Of a stretch of 64,000 nt of DNA, positions 45,785 through 54,660 are shown one piece after another (position 1 is the first letter of the stretch; the number at the start of each line of letters is the position of its first letter). Below the pieces are notes generated by a model, which was not told where the DNA came from, did not search any database, and worked only from the letters and a program-made list of their open reading frames with translations. Origin of the DNA: Nostoc parmelioides FACHB-3921 (GTDB lineage Bacteria > Cyanobacteriota > Cyanobacteriia > Cyanobacteriales > Nostocaceae); the NCBI RefSeq assembly GCF_014696625.1, contig NZ_JACJQL010000014.1:62001-126000 (forward strand). Reading direction: 5' to 3'. A program made the position numbers and the translations under genes.

Positions 45785-46960
45785 ATGACTCTACTATCTA
45801 TTGATGAGTTAAGAACTTTAATTGAAAAATCTCAAACACCATGTGTATCTCTTTATATGCCTATGCAGAAAGCTGGGCCGGAGATTCGCCAAAATCCTAT
45901 CCGATTTAAAAATTTAGTCCGTGAGGCTGAAGAACGTTTGCAAGAATTGGAGATTTCCCCTAGTGAAGTTAAAAATTTACTGCAACAAATTCAGGAACTA
46001 GATCAGGCAGAATTTTGGGAAAATCAAGACCACGGATTAGCAATTTTTATTTCGCCGCAGATATTTCGTTATTACAGTCTGCCGATAGAGTGTCAAGAAT
46101 TGGTAGTTGTGAGCAATCAATTTCATCTCAAGCCGTTACTGCATTTAATTAACAGTGATGGGAAATTCTACATCCTCGCTCTTAGTCAAAAGGATATCAA
46201 ATTTTTTGAGGGAACACGTTCTGGCCTCAATGAGGTAGAAGTGGAAAATATGCCTAAGAGCGTTGATGAAGTTTTGATGTACGACGAAACCGAGAAGGAA
46301 GGGCAATTTCGCATTGCTACATCTAAAGGTAGCAGCAATAATCCTTTTACGCGATCGCAACCAGGGGCATTTCACGGGCAAGGTAGTCCAGACCAAGACC
46401 AGCCCCAAGAAGGCATTCTGCAATACTTCCACGCTGTTGATGCCGCATTACATGAAAAACTAAACAATGAAACAGCACCTTTAATTTTGGCGGGTGTTGA
46501 ATATCTCCATCCTATTTATCGAGAGGCAAATACTTATCCTTATCTCCAGGAACAAGCCATTACTAAAAGACCAGAACTTTTTCAAGCAGAAGAATTACAC
46601 GCCCAAGCTTGGGAAATTGTGGAGCCTCTGTTTCATCAGTCAGAACAAGAAGCGATAGAACTTTACCAACAACTAGCCGGAGAGGAAACTGGTACGGCCT
46701 CTAGTGATATTAAAGAAATCATTTCCGCCGCTTATTACCAGAGAGTTGATTCATTAATTGTCCCAGTAGGGCAACAAATTTGGGGTAAATTTGACCCAGA
46801 GACACTGACTGTAGAGTTACATCCAGAACCACAGCCAGAAGATGGAGACATTTTAGATTTTGCAGCAATTCATACACTATTGAATGGTGGTACGGTGTAT
46901 GCAGTTGAACTGGAACAAATGCCTGATGGTAAAGCAATAGCAGCTATTTTCCGATATTAA
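45785..46960 (+). CDS. baeRF-type (bacterial eRF1/Pelota-like) protein
   Basis: 391 residues. The N-terminal domain (TPCVSLYMPMQKAGPEIRQNPIRFKNLVREAEERL), the middle LALSQKDIKFFEGTRSGLNEVEVENMP and the C-terminal AFHGQG...FHAVDAALHEKL and LILAGVEYLHPIYREA stretches match the bacterial archaeo-eukaryotic release factor (baeRF) families, distant relatives of eRF1. Their role is not well settled. Ribosome-linked stress functions have been suggested. Single gene with its own upstream region; no GGQ motif is seen, as expected for baeRF. Confidence 0.8.
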   Translation: MTLLSIDELRTLIEKSQTPCVSLYMPMQKAGPEIRQNPIRFKNLVREAEERLQELEISPSEVKNLLQQIQELDQAEFWENQDHGLAIFISPQIFRYYSLPIECQELVVVSNQFHLKPLLHLINSDGKFYILALSQKDIKFFEGTRSGLNEVEVENMPKSVDEVLMYDETEKEGQFRIATSKGSSNNPFTRSQPGAFHGQGSPDQDQPQEGILQYFHAVDAALHEKLNNETAPLILAGVEYLHPIYREANTYPYLQEQAITKRPELFQAEELHAQAWEIVEPLFHQSEQEAIELYQQLAGEETGTASSDIKEIISAAYYQRVDSLIVPVGQQIWGKFDPETLTVELHPEPQPEDGDILDFAAIHTLLNGGTVYAVELEQMPDGKAIAAIFRY

Positions 46961-47300
46961 TCAGCGTTGTGGTGTTGTATAAAATATCTTTGGTGGTATT
47001 GCAGTAATTTCATTGAGAATGAGCAGCTTGCTTCTCTGCAAAATTGCCAACAGATTTTGCAGATAGTACCATAACGCCAAAATTTTTGGCTAGCGATCGC
47101 ATCAAGTGGCGATCGTTAACCCATATCTTGTTCCAGAATGTCTTTAAGTTTGGGAATTAGTATTGTTAACCGTAGTGAATACAATCAGTTAACCGAATCA
47201 CGAAAAAGCTGCATTTTTTTTTGGTACAGTTGCAATTTATTACAACAATCTGAGAAAATGAGAAGAATATGAAAAACATCTAGTAATAAATCTACTGCCT
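46961..47300. other. Intergenic region upstream of the UPF0016 pair
   Basis: 340 bases. Two HIP1-like sites (near 47093 and 47109) and a TTTTTTTT run at 47214-47222 are the only notable features. It should hold the promoter of the UPF0016 pair. I found no convincing yybP-ykoY manganese riboswitch. Confidence 0.4.
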
Positions 47301-47717
47301 GTGAAACTCGACTCTGTACCTGTTGCCCTTACTGGCGTAAATCCGACTATCAGCCAGCCAGAAATAGAAGAAAGCATTCAGTCCCATCTGGCTACCGCAA
47401 TTATTGAGCCAGTTGAGGATAGTCCTAAAAAGCAGGAACCAGCTTTGGCTGTATTTGCTACTACGTTTGTGACTATTTTTCTGGCAGAAATTGGTGATAA
47501 AACCCAGTTATCAACTTTGTTGATGAGTGCAGAGTCTCATTCACCTTGGGTAGTGTTTCTTGGTTCGGGAGCAGCATTAATTACTACAAGTTTGTTAGGT
47601 GTACTCCTGGGTAGTTGGGTCTCTAAACGCTTCAGCCCCAAAACCTTGGATAAATCAGCCGGAATCATGCTGCTATTTATCTCCCTCACTTTGTTTTGGG
47701 ATATCTTTCACGGATAA
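47301..47717 (+). CDS. UPF0016/GDT1-family half-transporter 1 (probable manganese exporter subunit)
   Basis: 138 residues from GTG 47301. After a soluble N-terminal region of about 50 residues there are three membrane helices, and the family motif E-x-G-D-K-T/S (FLAEIGDKTQLSTLLM) is present once. Full UPF0016/TMEM165 proteins carry this motif twice in one chain. Here it is split between this gene and the next, 20 bases downstream. I recall the Anabaena pair being described as hemi manganese exchangers. The likely job is Mn2+/cation export across plasma or thylakoid membrane. Confidence 0.85.
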   Translation: MKLDSVPVALTGVNPTISQPEIEESIQSHLATAIIEPVEDSPKKQEPALAVFATTFVTIFLAEIGDKTQLSTLLMSAESHSPWVVFLGSGAALITTSLLGVLLGSWVSKRFSPKTLDKSAGIMLLFISLTLFWDIFHG

Positions 47718-47737
47718 TTATAAATACCCCTAATATT

Positions 47738-48040
47738 ATGGATTGGCATCTTTTAGGACTCAGTTTTATTACGGTTTTGTTGTCGGAATTAGGTGACAAA
47801 AGCCAACTAGCAGCGATCGCTCTTTCTGGTCGTGGTCAGTCTGTAAAAGCTGTATTTTTCGGCACTGCTAGCGCACTTTTATTAACTAGTTTATTAGGCG
47901 CGTTAGCAGGGGGTGCAGTGTCAGAATTATTACCTACCCGAATATTAAAAGCGATCGCTGCTGTAGGATTTGCCATTCTCGCTGCCCGGCTGTTGTTTTT
48001 CAATAATGAAGAAACATCAGATTCTGAACAGACGCTATAG
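47738..48040 (+). CDS. UPF0016/GDT1-family half-transporter 2
   Basis: Start at ATG 47738 (MDWHLLGLSFITVLLSELGDKSQ), 100 residues; the frame opens 42 bases earlier inside the previous gene. It has three membrane helices and a single E-L-G-D-K-S motif. It is the complementary half of a split UPF0016 transporter. The two halves likely form a heteromer with the two motifs facing each other. Cotranscription with half 1 is implied by the 20-base gap. Confidence 0.85.
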   Translation: MDWHLLGLSFITVLLSELGDKSQLAAIALSGRGQSVKAVFFGTASALLLTSLLGALAGGAVSELLPTRILKAIAAVGFAILAARLLFFNNEETSDSEQTL

Positions 48041-48099
48041 TTTTTAGGATCAAGGGATTTTGGTAACTGGTAATTGGACTATACAGTCTGTTTTTGTCT

Positions 48100-49338
48100 T
48101 TAAATTGGTAGTTGTAAAACTAATACATCTTTTCCTGATGAAATGAATGTTTCACCTGGTGGTAAAACAGCTAAAGCGTTAGTTTGAGCTAGATTGATCA
48201 AATTACCAGAACTATGGCTACCACCAGCTTTGTGAAACTCGTATAATCCATCGATTAGATGCAGACTTCCCCAAATATAAGTTTCGCGCTTACCGTCTGA
48301 GCGTAACTCATCATGCGATCGCACTTTTACAAATACTGGTTCCCAACCTTTAGCTAATCCCCCTAATTTCCGAATTACTGGCTGCACAAATCGCCAAAAT
48401 GTTACCAAAACAGCCGCAGGGTTTCCTGGTAAACCGAAATAAATGGGGGCTTGGGGTGTAGAGAAAGTGGCGACTGTGAGGGGTTTGCCTGGGCGCATTT
48501 CCACAGAACGGATGTGAATTTTAGCCCCTAAGGAAGCTAGAATTTGGTCAACGTAGTCATAATCACCTACGGAAACGCCGCCGGAGGAAATGACTATATC
48601 GGCGTTGACTATGGCTTTGGTGATGGTTTCTTCAAGGGCTGTTGGGTTGTCTTTAACAATGCCTAATAATATAGGTTCTGCACCACTTTGCTTGACTAAA
48701 GCTGCTAGGGCATACTGATTAGAATCAACAATTTGTCCTGGTTGTAATGGCTGGTCAGGTGTTACTAATTCATCCCCAGTAGAAAAAATTGCTACACGAG
48801 GACGGCGGTAAACTTTTACCTGTGGGCATTGAGAAGCCGCTAATATAGCAATTTCGGCTGCATTTAATTGAGTATTGGCTGGTAATAATTGTGTCCCGGC
48901 TTGGTAATAAGCTGCTTTCAGTCTGACAAATTCCCCTGGTTTTGGTGTTGTGAGGATAAACACGCGGTTATTCTCTGGGCGTGTCTTCTCTTGCATAACT
49001 ACAGTATCCCCACCACTGGGCATAACTGCGCCAGTAAAGATTCGGGCTGCTTGTCCTGGTTGTAGGGTAAATTTGGGTTGATAGCCTGCGGGAATTTCTG
49101 CAACAACTTCTAGGCTAACTGGCTGTTCGGCGTTGGAGTTTTGTACATCTTCATAACGTACCGCGTAGCCATCCATCGCGGAATTGTCCCAATGAGGAAA
49201 ATCTAGGGGGCTATTTACAGGCGTTGCCAAAATGCGTCCATTTGCTGCCCATAAATCGACAATTTCTGTGTCCTGTTGACTATTTAGGGTTGGTACTAGA
49301 TTGAAAATAATATCTGCTGCATCCCTGACTGATGGCAT
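48100..49338 (-). CDS. moeA: Molybdopterin molybdenumtransferase
   Basis: Start at ATG 49338 (MPSVRDAADIIF), 412 residues; the frame opens at a TTG at 49383. It has the MoeA blocks: DFPHWDNSAMDGYAVRYED, RIFTGAVMPSGGDTVVMQE, VAIFSTGDELV, VISSGGVSVGDYDYV and FGLPGNPAAVLVTFWRFV. It inserts molybdate into molybdopterin-AMP to form the Mo cofactor, needed in cyanobacteria mainly for nitrate reductase. Other moa/moe genes are not adjacent. Confidence 0.96.
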   Translation of the reverse strand: MPSVRDAADIIFNLVPTLNSQQDTEIVDLWAANGRILATPVNSPLDFPHWDNSAMDGYAVRYEDVQNSNAEQPVSLEVVAEIPAGYQPKFTLQPGQAARIFTGAVMPSGGDTVVMQEKTRPENNRVFILTTPKPGEFVRLKAAYYQAGTQLLPANTQLNAAEIAILAASQCPQVKVYRRPRVAIFSTGDELVTPDQPLQPGQIVDSNQYALAALVKQSGAEPILLGIVKDNPTALEETITKAIVNADIVISSGGVSVGDYDYVDQILASLGAKIHIRSVEMRPGKPLTVATFSTPQAPIYFGLPGNPAAVLVTFWRFVQPVIRKLGGLAKGWEPVFVKVRSHDELRSDGKRETYIWGSLHLIDGLYEFHKAGGSHSSGNLINLAQTNALAVLPPGETFISSGKDVLVLQLPI

Positions 49339-49399
49339 GGGGTGTAGGGGTGTTGGGGTTTTTCTTAACTTATACCAATTCAATTAATGATTGCAATAC

Positions 49400-49500
49400 A
49401 TCATTGGGTGAAGACGCGATAAATCGCGTCTCTACAGATGGTTTATTTGGCGCAACCTCATAGAGAATTGATATCAATTGATTTTGAATTTTGAATTGAT
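49400..49500. repeat. GACGCGATAAATCGCGTC hairpin and ATTTTGAAT repeat
   Basis: AGACGCGATAAATCGCGTCT (about 49413-49432) is a perfect palindrome. A GAATTTTGAATTG repeat follows at 49480-49498. Both lie between moeA and the caspase-like gene. Confidence 0.75.
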
Positions 49501-51642
49501 TTACGCTATTTGAAAACTAAAGTTGAGACTTGCCCAGTTATTTATATCTAATACATAAGAATCTGTAGCTGTGGTGGTTGTTTCTGTTTTGACTGCACTA
49601 CTGTTATGTAAATCTTTTAGTAGCGCTTGTCCCACTTCTAAAGGATTGATTAATGTAGCTATCGGTTGTTGGTCGGCTGTGGAATATTTGGCATTATCTA
49701 AGATTTCTAGGGTGGCGTTAAAGGGTGCTGTGCTAAAAATCAGTTGGTGTTCGCATTCGTAAGCAGGGCCGGAAGTTACCCAGCCTGATGTTGGTGTTGT
49801 TTGCGGTAGAGTTACGGTTTCGTGTGGGGCAATAACTACTTGTTTAAGTTGGGGTTGATTTTCTGGATTGTTGGGTTCTTGGGGAGTTTGCCAAGGATAA
49901 AAAGCGATCGCACTACGATTATTCTTTAATCCCAACAGCATAAAATATATGGGGCGATCGCCTAAGTTTTGGATGCGGTATTGTATCCGGCTACCAATAG
50001 GGATGATGGGAATTGGTAGTGGGGGGTTGGGAGTGGGGAGTGATTTTTTTGTAGCGGTTTCACTAGTGTTTGTCCTTGTGGTTCCTCTTTGCAGTACTGC
50101 CTGTGACGATATGCTATTAACAACCTCTAAGTTTACCTTGACGGGCAATCTGGAAGATCCTTGATTTTCTGTTAGTCGCCATAACTTAGCTGCCAGAAGA
50201 GTGGATAATTTTGATGATAATCGCTGGGCTGCTACTTTCACAGCTTCCCCAACTCCCCCATCTGTATTGGGAATTAGTTCACCATCCAAAGTAAACAGAC
50301 CGTAGCGGCTGGGGGTTTGTGGCAGTTTCCCAAACAAATAATCGGCTGGTTGTTCTCCTGCAACTACAGTGGAAATATGACCAACGCTAGCAAATGCGCT
50401 GGTAGCATCTACTCGCTCAATTCTTTCTAGTTTAGTATCTAAGGCTAATATCAAATTAAGATTGTGGGGCAATACGCGTACAGTCTCTTGAATAAGTTGC
50501 CCTACTTGTAGGGGAATTGTCTCCGTCACTTTAGAGAATTGGGCTTTAGCTGTTAATCCCATAAGCGATCGCAATGTTAACTGCTCTCCAGTTGCTAGAG
50601 TAAATCTAGAATTAGCCCCGTAATTTTCTAAAACTTGTGCAGGTAATCCACCTAGCCATACTTGCACTGTTTTTCCATCTTCTTCTATAGCCAGAATCGT
50701 TCCTTCTGCACCAGCATGGCTATCTAATAGTAAATTTTCAACAGTCACTACTCCTTGTTGATTCTTCTTAGTTAATAACTTGGGTTGCTGTTTACTTCCC
50801 AATTGGTGGATAGAACTTGCCACATGGGAGAGACTGACTCTAATTGTTGTTGCTGGTGTTGACTGCCAAAGTTGTCGTGTTAAAGCATAAGTGAATAAAC
50901 CTGCATTAAACCCAGACATTAATATTTCCCTAGCCGACTGCTGGGGGTCTGATGTGGCAGATAGGATAACAGCCGGGCTAAATTCAGGATTTTGGGGTTT
51001 GATTTGTCGGCGGAAATCGAGTTCTGTGGCTGTTAACCGCGTTCCAGGTGACTCTTGACGGGCGCGGATTTTTAAACCTGCTGGCTGGTTGATAGCAGGA
51101 ACAGTGTAGCTAGTATCCAGCACTGCTATGACATGATCTGTAGGGAGCGATCGCAACAACAATAATAATGTATCTTCTAATAAATAATTAGCTATCTGAG
51201 AATCCTGTGGTTCTTGATTTTCATCAGTTGTCACTAAAGCATTTTGTAGCGTATCCGATTCCACTGGTAACTGAGTACCGTAGCCGCTAAAGTGAAAAAC
51301 CACCACATCGCCAGGTTTAGCTTGCTTGACCAGGTGATCTAAAAAAGCTGCTTCAATAAATTCTCTACTTGCTTGTTCCTCTGTTAACGTCAGAATATCC
51401 GCAGCTTGAAAGCCAAACCGATGCACTAAAAGTTCTTTTTGCAATTCCACATCGGTCAGACAACCACTCAGTGAAGAACTTTTCCGATATTGATTGATAC
51501 CGATTAATAATGCTAATTTTCGTGGTGTAGGTTGTGCTAAGGCTTGATAATAGTGATTATTCATCGTTAACCACTCAGTTTCAGCAACACCCAACACCGC
51601 CAGTATTGAGCCAATCCGTTGTACAAAAGTCCGACGTTTCAT
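49501..51642 (-). CDS. Pseudo-caspase (orthocaspase-like) with Tat-type signal, catalytic dyad replaced by Tyr/Ser
   Basis: 713 residues. The N-terminus MKRRTFVQRIGSILAVLGVAE has a twin-arginine-like signal. Residues 42-200 show the p20 caspase fold: RKLALLIGINQYRKSSSLSGCLTDVE, DVVVFHFSGYGTQL, HVIAVLDTSYTV. In active metacaspases the catalytic His and Cys stand where this protein has Tyr121 (SGYG) and Ser178 (DTSYT). Both changed, so proteolysis is not expected. Such Tyr-Ser variants have been noted among cyanobacterial orthocaspases as pseudo-enzymes. The remaining 500 residues include a DUF4384-like beta domain near the C-terminus (IGSRIQYRIQNLGDRPIYFMLLGL). A binding or regulatory role in the periplasm is likely. 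Confidence 0.88.
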   Translation of the reverse strand: MKRRTFVQRIGSILAVLGVAETEWLTMNNHYYQALAQPTPRKLALLIGINQYRKSSSLSGCLTDVELQKELLVHRFGFQAADILTLTEEQASREFIEAAFLDHLVKQAKPGDVVVFHFSGYGTQLPVESDTLQNALVTTDENQEPQDSQIANYLLEDTLLLLLRSLPTDHVIAVLDTSYTVPAINQPAGLKIRARQESPGTRLTATELDFRRQIKPQNPEFSPAVILSATSDPQQSAREILMSGFNAGLFTYALTRQLWQSTPATTIRVSLSHVASSIHQLGSKQQPKLLTKKNQQGVVTVENLLLDSHAGAEGTILAIEEDGKTVQVWLGGLPAQVLENYGANSRFTLATGEQLTLRSLMGLTAKAQFSKVTETIPLQVGQLIQETVRVLPHNLNLILALDTKLERIERVDATSAFASVGHISTVVAGEQPADYLFGKLPQTPSRYGLFTLDGELIPNTDGGVGEAVKVAAQRLSSKLSTLLAAKLWRLTENQGSSRLPVKVNLEVVNSISSQAVLQRGTTRTNTSETATKKSLPTPNPPLPIPIIPIGSRIQYRIQNLGDRPIYFMLLGLKNNRSAIAFYPWQTPQEPNNPENQPQLKQVVIAPHETVTLPQTTPTSGWVTSGPAYECEHQLIFSTAPFNATLEILDNAKYSTADQQPIATLINPLEVGQALLKDLHNSSAVKTETTTTATDSYVLDINNWASLNFSFQIA

Positions 51643-51704
51643 AAAAACAATCAGTCCTCAGCTCGTCAGCTAACAGCTTATAGGGCTGAGGACTGGAGTG
51701 TAAA

Positions 51705-51740
51705 GACAGTTGACGGTTGACAGTTGACAGTTGACAGTTG
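51705..51740. repeat. Heptanucleotide tandem repeat (CAGTTGA)n
   Basis: About five imperfect copies of CAGTTGA between the caspase-like gene and sat. A related TCAACAG run is at 40930-40955. Confidence 0.9.
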
Positions 51741-51782
51741 TTATCACCCAGTCCCCAATCCCCACTCCCCAGTCCCTAATTT

Positions 51783-52967
51783 CTACGCTAATACCTGTAC
51801 TCGCATAGCCCGCGCCAATTCGGCTGCTACTTCAGGGCGAGAAAATTCTGGTGGTGGTAATTCACCGCGACGCAGCATTTCTCTAACTTTAGTTCCCGAC
51901 AGGTGAACCCGTTCTTCTGGTCTGCTGGGGCTGGTTTTGGTGGTCGCCATTTGTTTTGTGCGGGTACAGTAGAAGGCGTGTTCAAATTTCATTGGCACAA
52001 TGCCTAACTCACCAGGCTCAAACTCATCGAAGATATATTGAGCATCATAAGTTCCGTAGTAGTCACCAACTCCCGCGTGATCTCGCCCAACAATAAAGTG
52101 GGTACAGCCGTAGTTTTTGCGAACTAAAGCATGGAAAATCGCTTCGCGGGGGCCAGCGTAACGCATAGCAGCAGGATTAATTGCCAATATCACCCTATCT
52201 TCGGGGTAATAGTGTTCTAGCAAAATTTCATAACAACGCATCCGCACATCCGCAGCAATATCATCTTCTTTGGTTGCGCCTACCAAGGGATGTAAAAATA
52301 AACCGTCCACGGTTTCTAAGGCACACTTTTGAATGTATTCATGGGCGCGGTGAATGGGATTACGAGTTTGAAAGCCGACTATGGTTTTCCAACCCTTGTC
52401 TCTAAACATCTGCCGTGAAGCAACTGGGTCAATTTGATAGTCAGGGAATAGAGGATGAGAACTGCGTTCCAGTAACCATATATCACCTGCCAGATTTACA
52501 GCGCCTTGGTTATAAAGCACTTGCACACCTGGGTGTTTGGCATCATCTGTGCGGTAGACGTTGATGGCTTCACGGGTTTTATCGTAGCGATACTTTTGCG
52601 TGAGTTGCAAAACCCCGATGTAGTCACCTGCGGGATTATCCAGACGAATTAGGCTACCTTCCTGTAAAGAGGAAGCCACTTCTTCGCTGACAGATAGTGT
52701 AATTGGTATCGACCATACAAGACCGTTAGCCAAGCGCATTTCCGAAACCACGCGATCGTAGTCTTCTTGGTTCATAAACCCTGTGAGTGGGCTAAAACCA
52801 CCGATCGCAATCATTTCTAAATCGGAAACTGCCCGTTCGTCAAGTTGTACGCGGGGCAGAAACTCAGCTTTGGAAACAAAATCTTCTCTTTGTGCTGGTG
52901 TGGCTACGCGATTAACCAACTGTCCACCGTGCGCGGCAATGGCATCTGGATGCTGACTCAACTTCAA
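51783..52967 (-). CDS. sat: Sulfate adenylyltransferase (ATP sulfurylase)
   Basis: 394 residues, homo-oligomeric type. It has the nucleotide-binding [19 protein letters not shown], the [35 protein letters not shown] block, and a C-terminal end [31 protein letters not shown]. It makes adenylyl sulfate from ATP and sulfate, the first step of assimilatory sulfate reduction. Stands alone; cysH/cysC are not adjacent. Confidence 0.97.
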   Translation of the reverse strand: MKLSQHPDAIAAHGGQLVNRVATPAQREDFVSKAEFLPRVQLDERAVSDLEMIAIGGFSPLTGFMNQEDYDRVVSEMRLANGLVWSIPITLSVSEEVASSLQEGSLIRLDNPAGDYIGVLQLTQKYRYDKTREAINVYRTDDAKHPGVQVLYNQGAVNLAGDIWLLERSSHPLFPDYQIDPVASRQMFRDKGWKTIVGFQTRNPIHRAHEYIQKCALETVDGLFLHPLVGATKEDDIAADVRMRCYEILLEHYYPEDRVILAINPAAMRYAGPREAIFHALVRKNYGCTHFIVGRDHAGVGDYYGTYDAQYIFDEFEPGELGIVPMKFEHAFYCTRTKQMATTKTSPSRPEERVHLSGTKVREMLRRGELPPPEFSRPEVAAELARAMRVQVLA

Positions 52968-53523
52968 TCCCCTCTTAGCGATAACTACAATTGTTGCAAA
53001 CTATGTACTAACTTATCAAAATGCTGGTACAGAGAAAAAAAAGTTTGTCTCCTTGGGAAATGACAGCGTGTTTTCCAACTCGAATCATAGTTTAAGTTTC
53101 GTTCCTGAAAGCAACCCACACAAAATTAGCTTTTTAGTTCTAACTGAAACGTGTTGTGCTGTGATTAGGAAATTTTTTATGTATTTTTCAGGAGTCTTCC
53201 TGTTTTGTTTATGGAAAAAAGTTTGTTATACGTAGAAATCTACCATGTATGATTTTGTTAAAACAGTCAGTTGTACAGAATTTATCTACTAAAAATAATT
53301 ATTCAATTAGCATTATTCTACCTTAGTTTTTTCGTGAATTATATTCACACATTCATGAGATTTATTCTGGAGAACTAAGAATAAAAGTTTGCATTAATTA
53401 CAAATGAATTAACTATTGTTTTTAACCTATTGTGTTAATCAAGCAACGAGTTGAGCAAACAAAACAGGTAATCAACTTAGAGCTTCCAATAAATTCAAAT
53501 CATAAATTACGAGGTTGTCAGTT
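52968..53523. promoter_or_regulatory. Leader region of the double-glycine peptide cluster
   Basis: 556 bases between sat (minus) and the first precursor (plus). At 53434-53476 it holds GTTAATCAAGCAACGAGTTGAG and GGTAATCAAC, closely matched at 57158-57180 and downstream, in front of another precursor. That shared segment is a candidate promoter or operator. A GAGG ribosome site ends at 53514. Small frames here are not called. Confidence 0.5.
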
Positions 53524-53766
53524 ATGTCTCACGAATTGTTTATTAACTTATCCAATGAACAACAAGCAGTAGTTACAGGTGGAAGCGATACTGATTTTCA
53601 AATCGATTTCACCTTTTACGAAGCCAAGCAAAACGTGTTGAATGGTACTACAAGTTCTGGCCCTAACGGTAGCACTGCTGCTTCTAATGGTAGCTCTACT
53701 AAGGTTAAGACTGCTGGTCTAGCTTTCTTAGCTTTGGGTGCAAACGACATTATAGATTTGTACTAA
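53524..53766 (+). CDS. Double-glycine leader peptide 1 (CTB-type bacteriocin-like precursor)
   Basis: Start at ATG 53524, GAGG ten bases upstream; 80 residues. The leader MSHELFINLSNEQQAVVTGG ends with the Gly-Gly site recognised by C39 peptidases, with the typical L-S-x-E-Q hydrophobic-acidic leader. The core begins SDTDFQIDFTFYEAKQNVLN, then has a Ser/Gly/Asn/Thr-rich stretch (TTSSGPNGSTAASNGSST) and a KTAGLAFLALGA segment. It is one of three tandem paralogues. The core shows no Cys and no lanthipeptide-type pattern. The product would be exported by the PCAT transporter at 58205. Confidence 0.85.
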   Translation: MSHELFINLSNEQQAVVTGGSDTDFQIDFTFYEAKQNVLNGTTSSGPNGSTAASNGSSTKVKTAGLAFLALGANDIIDLY

Positions 53767-53808
53767 TCCAGCGATTAAGTTGATCACGACATCAACAAAT
53801 CAACTAAT

Positions 53809-53886
53809 ACGTGAGTTAGATTAAATTTGTACAGACAAGAAGGAATTAGTATATTTTATGTGCTTAATTCCTTCTGGAACTCACGT
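53809..53886 (+). promoter_or_regulatory. Nested intergenic hairpin between precursors 1 and 2
   Basis: Two nested stems: ACGTGAGTT (53809-53817) with AACTCACGT (53878-53886), and GAAGGAATTA (53839-53848) with TAATTCCTTC (53865-53874). The same structure with compensated ends recurs at 54204-54281, so it is conserved between the gene copies. It may be an attenuator, processing site or partial terminator. Confidence 0.7.
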
Positions 53887-53932
53887 TACTAATAAGCAAA
53901 CTAAGTTCATTAAAACTACGAGGTTGTCAGTT

Positions 53933-54172
53933 ATGTCTCACGAATTGTTTATTAACTTATCCGACGAACAGCAAGCATTTGTAGCTGGTGGTGTAGATTT
54001 TCAACTTGATGCTACCTTTTATAAGGCGCAGCAAAATGTATTAAATGGTAATACAAGTTCCGGCCCTGGCGGAAGCACTGCTGCTTCTAATGGTAGCTCC
54101 ACCGAAATTAAGACTGCTGGTTTCGCTCTCTTAGGTTTGGGTGCAGAGGGTTTACCTTCCTGGGAAAAGTAA
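53933..54172 (+). CDS. Double-glycine leader peptide 2
   Basis: Start at ATG 53933, in the same context as peptide 1 (ACGAGGTTGTCAGTT before the start); 79 residues. Leader MSHELFINLSDEQQAFVAGG. The core VDFQLDATFYKAQQNVLNGN is followed by TSSGPGGSTAASNGSSTEIK and TAGFALLGLGAEGLPSWEK. About two thirds of positions match peptide 1; the last 10 residues differ. The reading frame extends upstream but without leader character. Confidence 0.85.
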   Translation: MSHELFINLSDEQQAFVAGGVDFQLDATFYKAQQNVLNGNTSSGPGGSTAASNGSSTEIKTAGFALLGLGAEGLPSWEK

Positions 54173-54203
54173 GTTGAGTCACTACATTAACTAATCGACT
54201 AAT

Positions 54204-54281
54204 ACGTGAGTTCGATGACATCTGTATAGCAATGAAGGAATTAGCAAAATTTATTTTCTTAATTCCTTCTCGAACTCACAT
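54204..54281 (+). promoter_or_regulatory. Nested intergenic hairpin between precursors 2 and 3
   Basis: GTGAGTTC/GAACTCAC outer stem and GAAGGAATTA (54234-54243)/TAATTCCTTC (54260-54269) inner stem, matching the hairpin at 53809-53886. Confidence 0.7.
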
Positions 54282-54322
54282 TACTAATAACCAAATTCAT
54301 CAAAAATACGAGTTTGTCAGTG

Positions 54323-54595
54323 ATGTCTCATCAATTATTTATCAACTTACACAATGAACAGCAAGCAGTTGTTACTGGTGGTACTGATTTTCAACTCGAT
54401 ACGACTTTTTACGAAGCCTATAAAAATGTACTGAATGGCGGTACAAGTTCTGGCCCTAATGGTAGCACTGCTTTCTCTAACGGTAGCTCTACCAGAATTA
54501 AGACTGCTGGACTAGCTTTATTGGCTCTAGATGCTGACAAAATTTGGTCACGGTCAAAAAAATCGTATAGTTATCAGTTGATCTATGGGTTGTAG
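54323..54595 (+). CDS. Double-glycine leader peptide 3
   Basis: Start at ATG 54323; 90 residues. Leader MSHQLFINLHNEQQAVVTGG, core TDFQLDTTFYEAYKNVLNGG, then TSSGPNGSTAFSNGSSTRIK, TAGLALLALDADKIW, and an extra basic/aromatic tail SRSKKSYSYQLIYGL. The ribosome site is altered (ACGAGTTTG instead of ACGAGGTTG), so it may be translated less. The stop codon lies within an 11-bp perfect hairpin (54591-54620). Confidence 0.83.
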   Translation: MSHQLFINLHNEQQAVVTGGTDFQLDTTFYEAYKNVLNGGTSSGPNGSTAFSNGSSTRIKTAGLALLALDADKIWSRSKKSYSYQLIYGL

Positions 54596-54620
54596 AGTTA
54601 CCTAAATATGTAACTCTACA
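54591..54620 (+). terminator. Perfect 11-bp hairpin over the stop codon of peptide 3
   Basis: TGTAGAGTTAC, an 8-base loop, then GTAACTCTACA. No U-run follows directly, so it is more a stabilising 3' hairpin than a classic terminator. Confidence 0.6.
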
Positions 54621-54660
54621 CTATATAAAAAATCAAATTTTTTAGCAGATAAATACAACT

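Noticed and set aside
47214..47300. yybP-ykoY manganese riboswitch before the UPF0016 pair
   Set aside because: No conserved element recognised; a covariance model search would be decisive.
52845..53235. Small plus-strand frames overlapping the sat start and the following gap
   Set aside because: They are antisense to sat or low-complexity; no leader, ribosome site or family feature.
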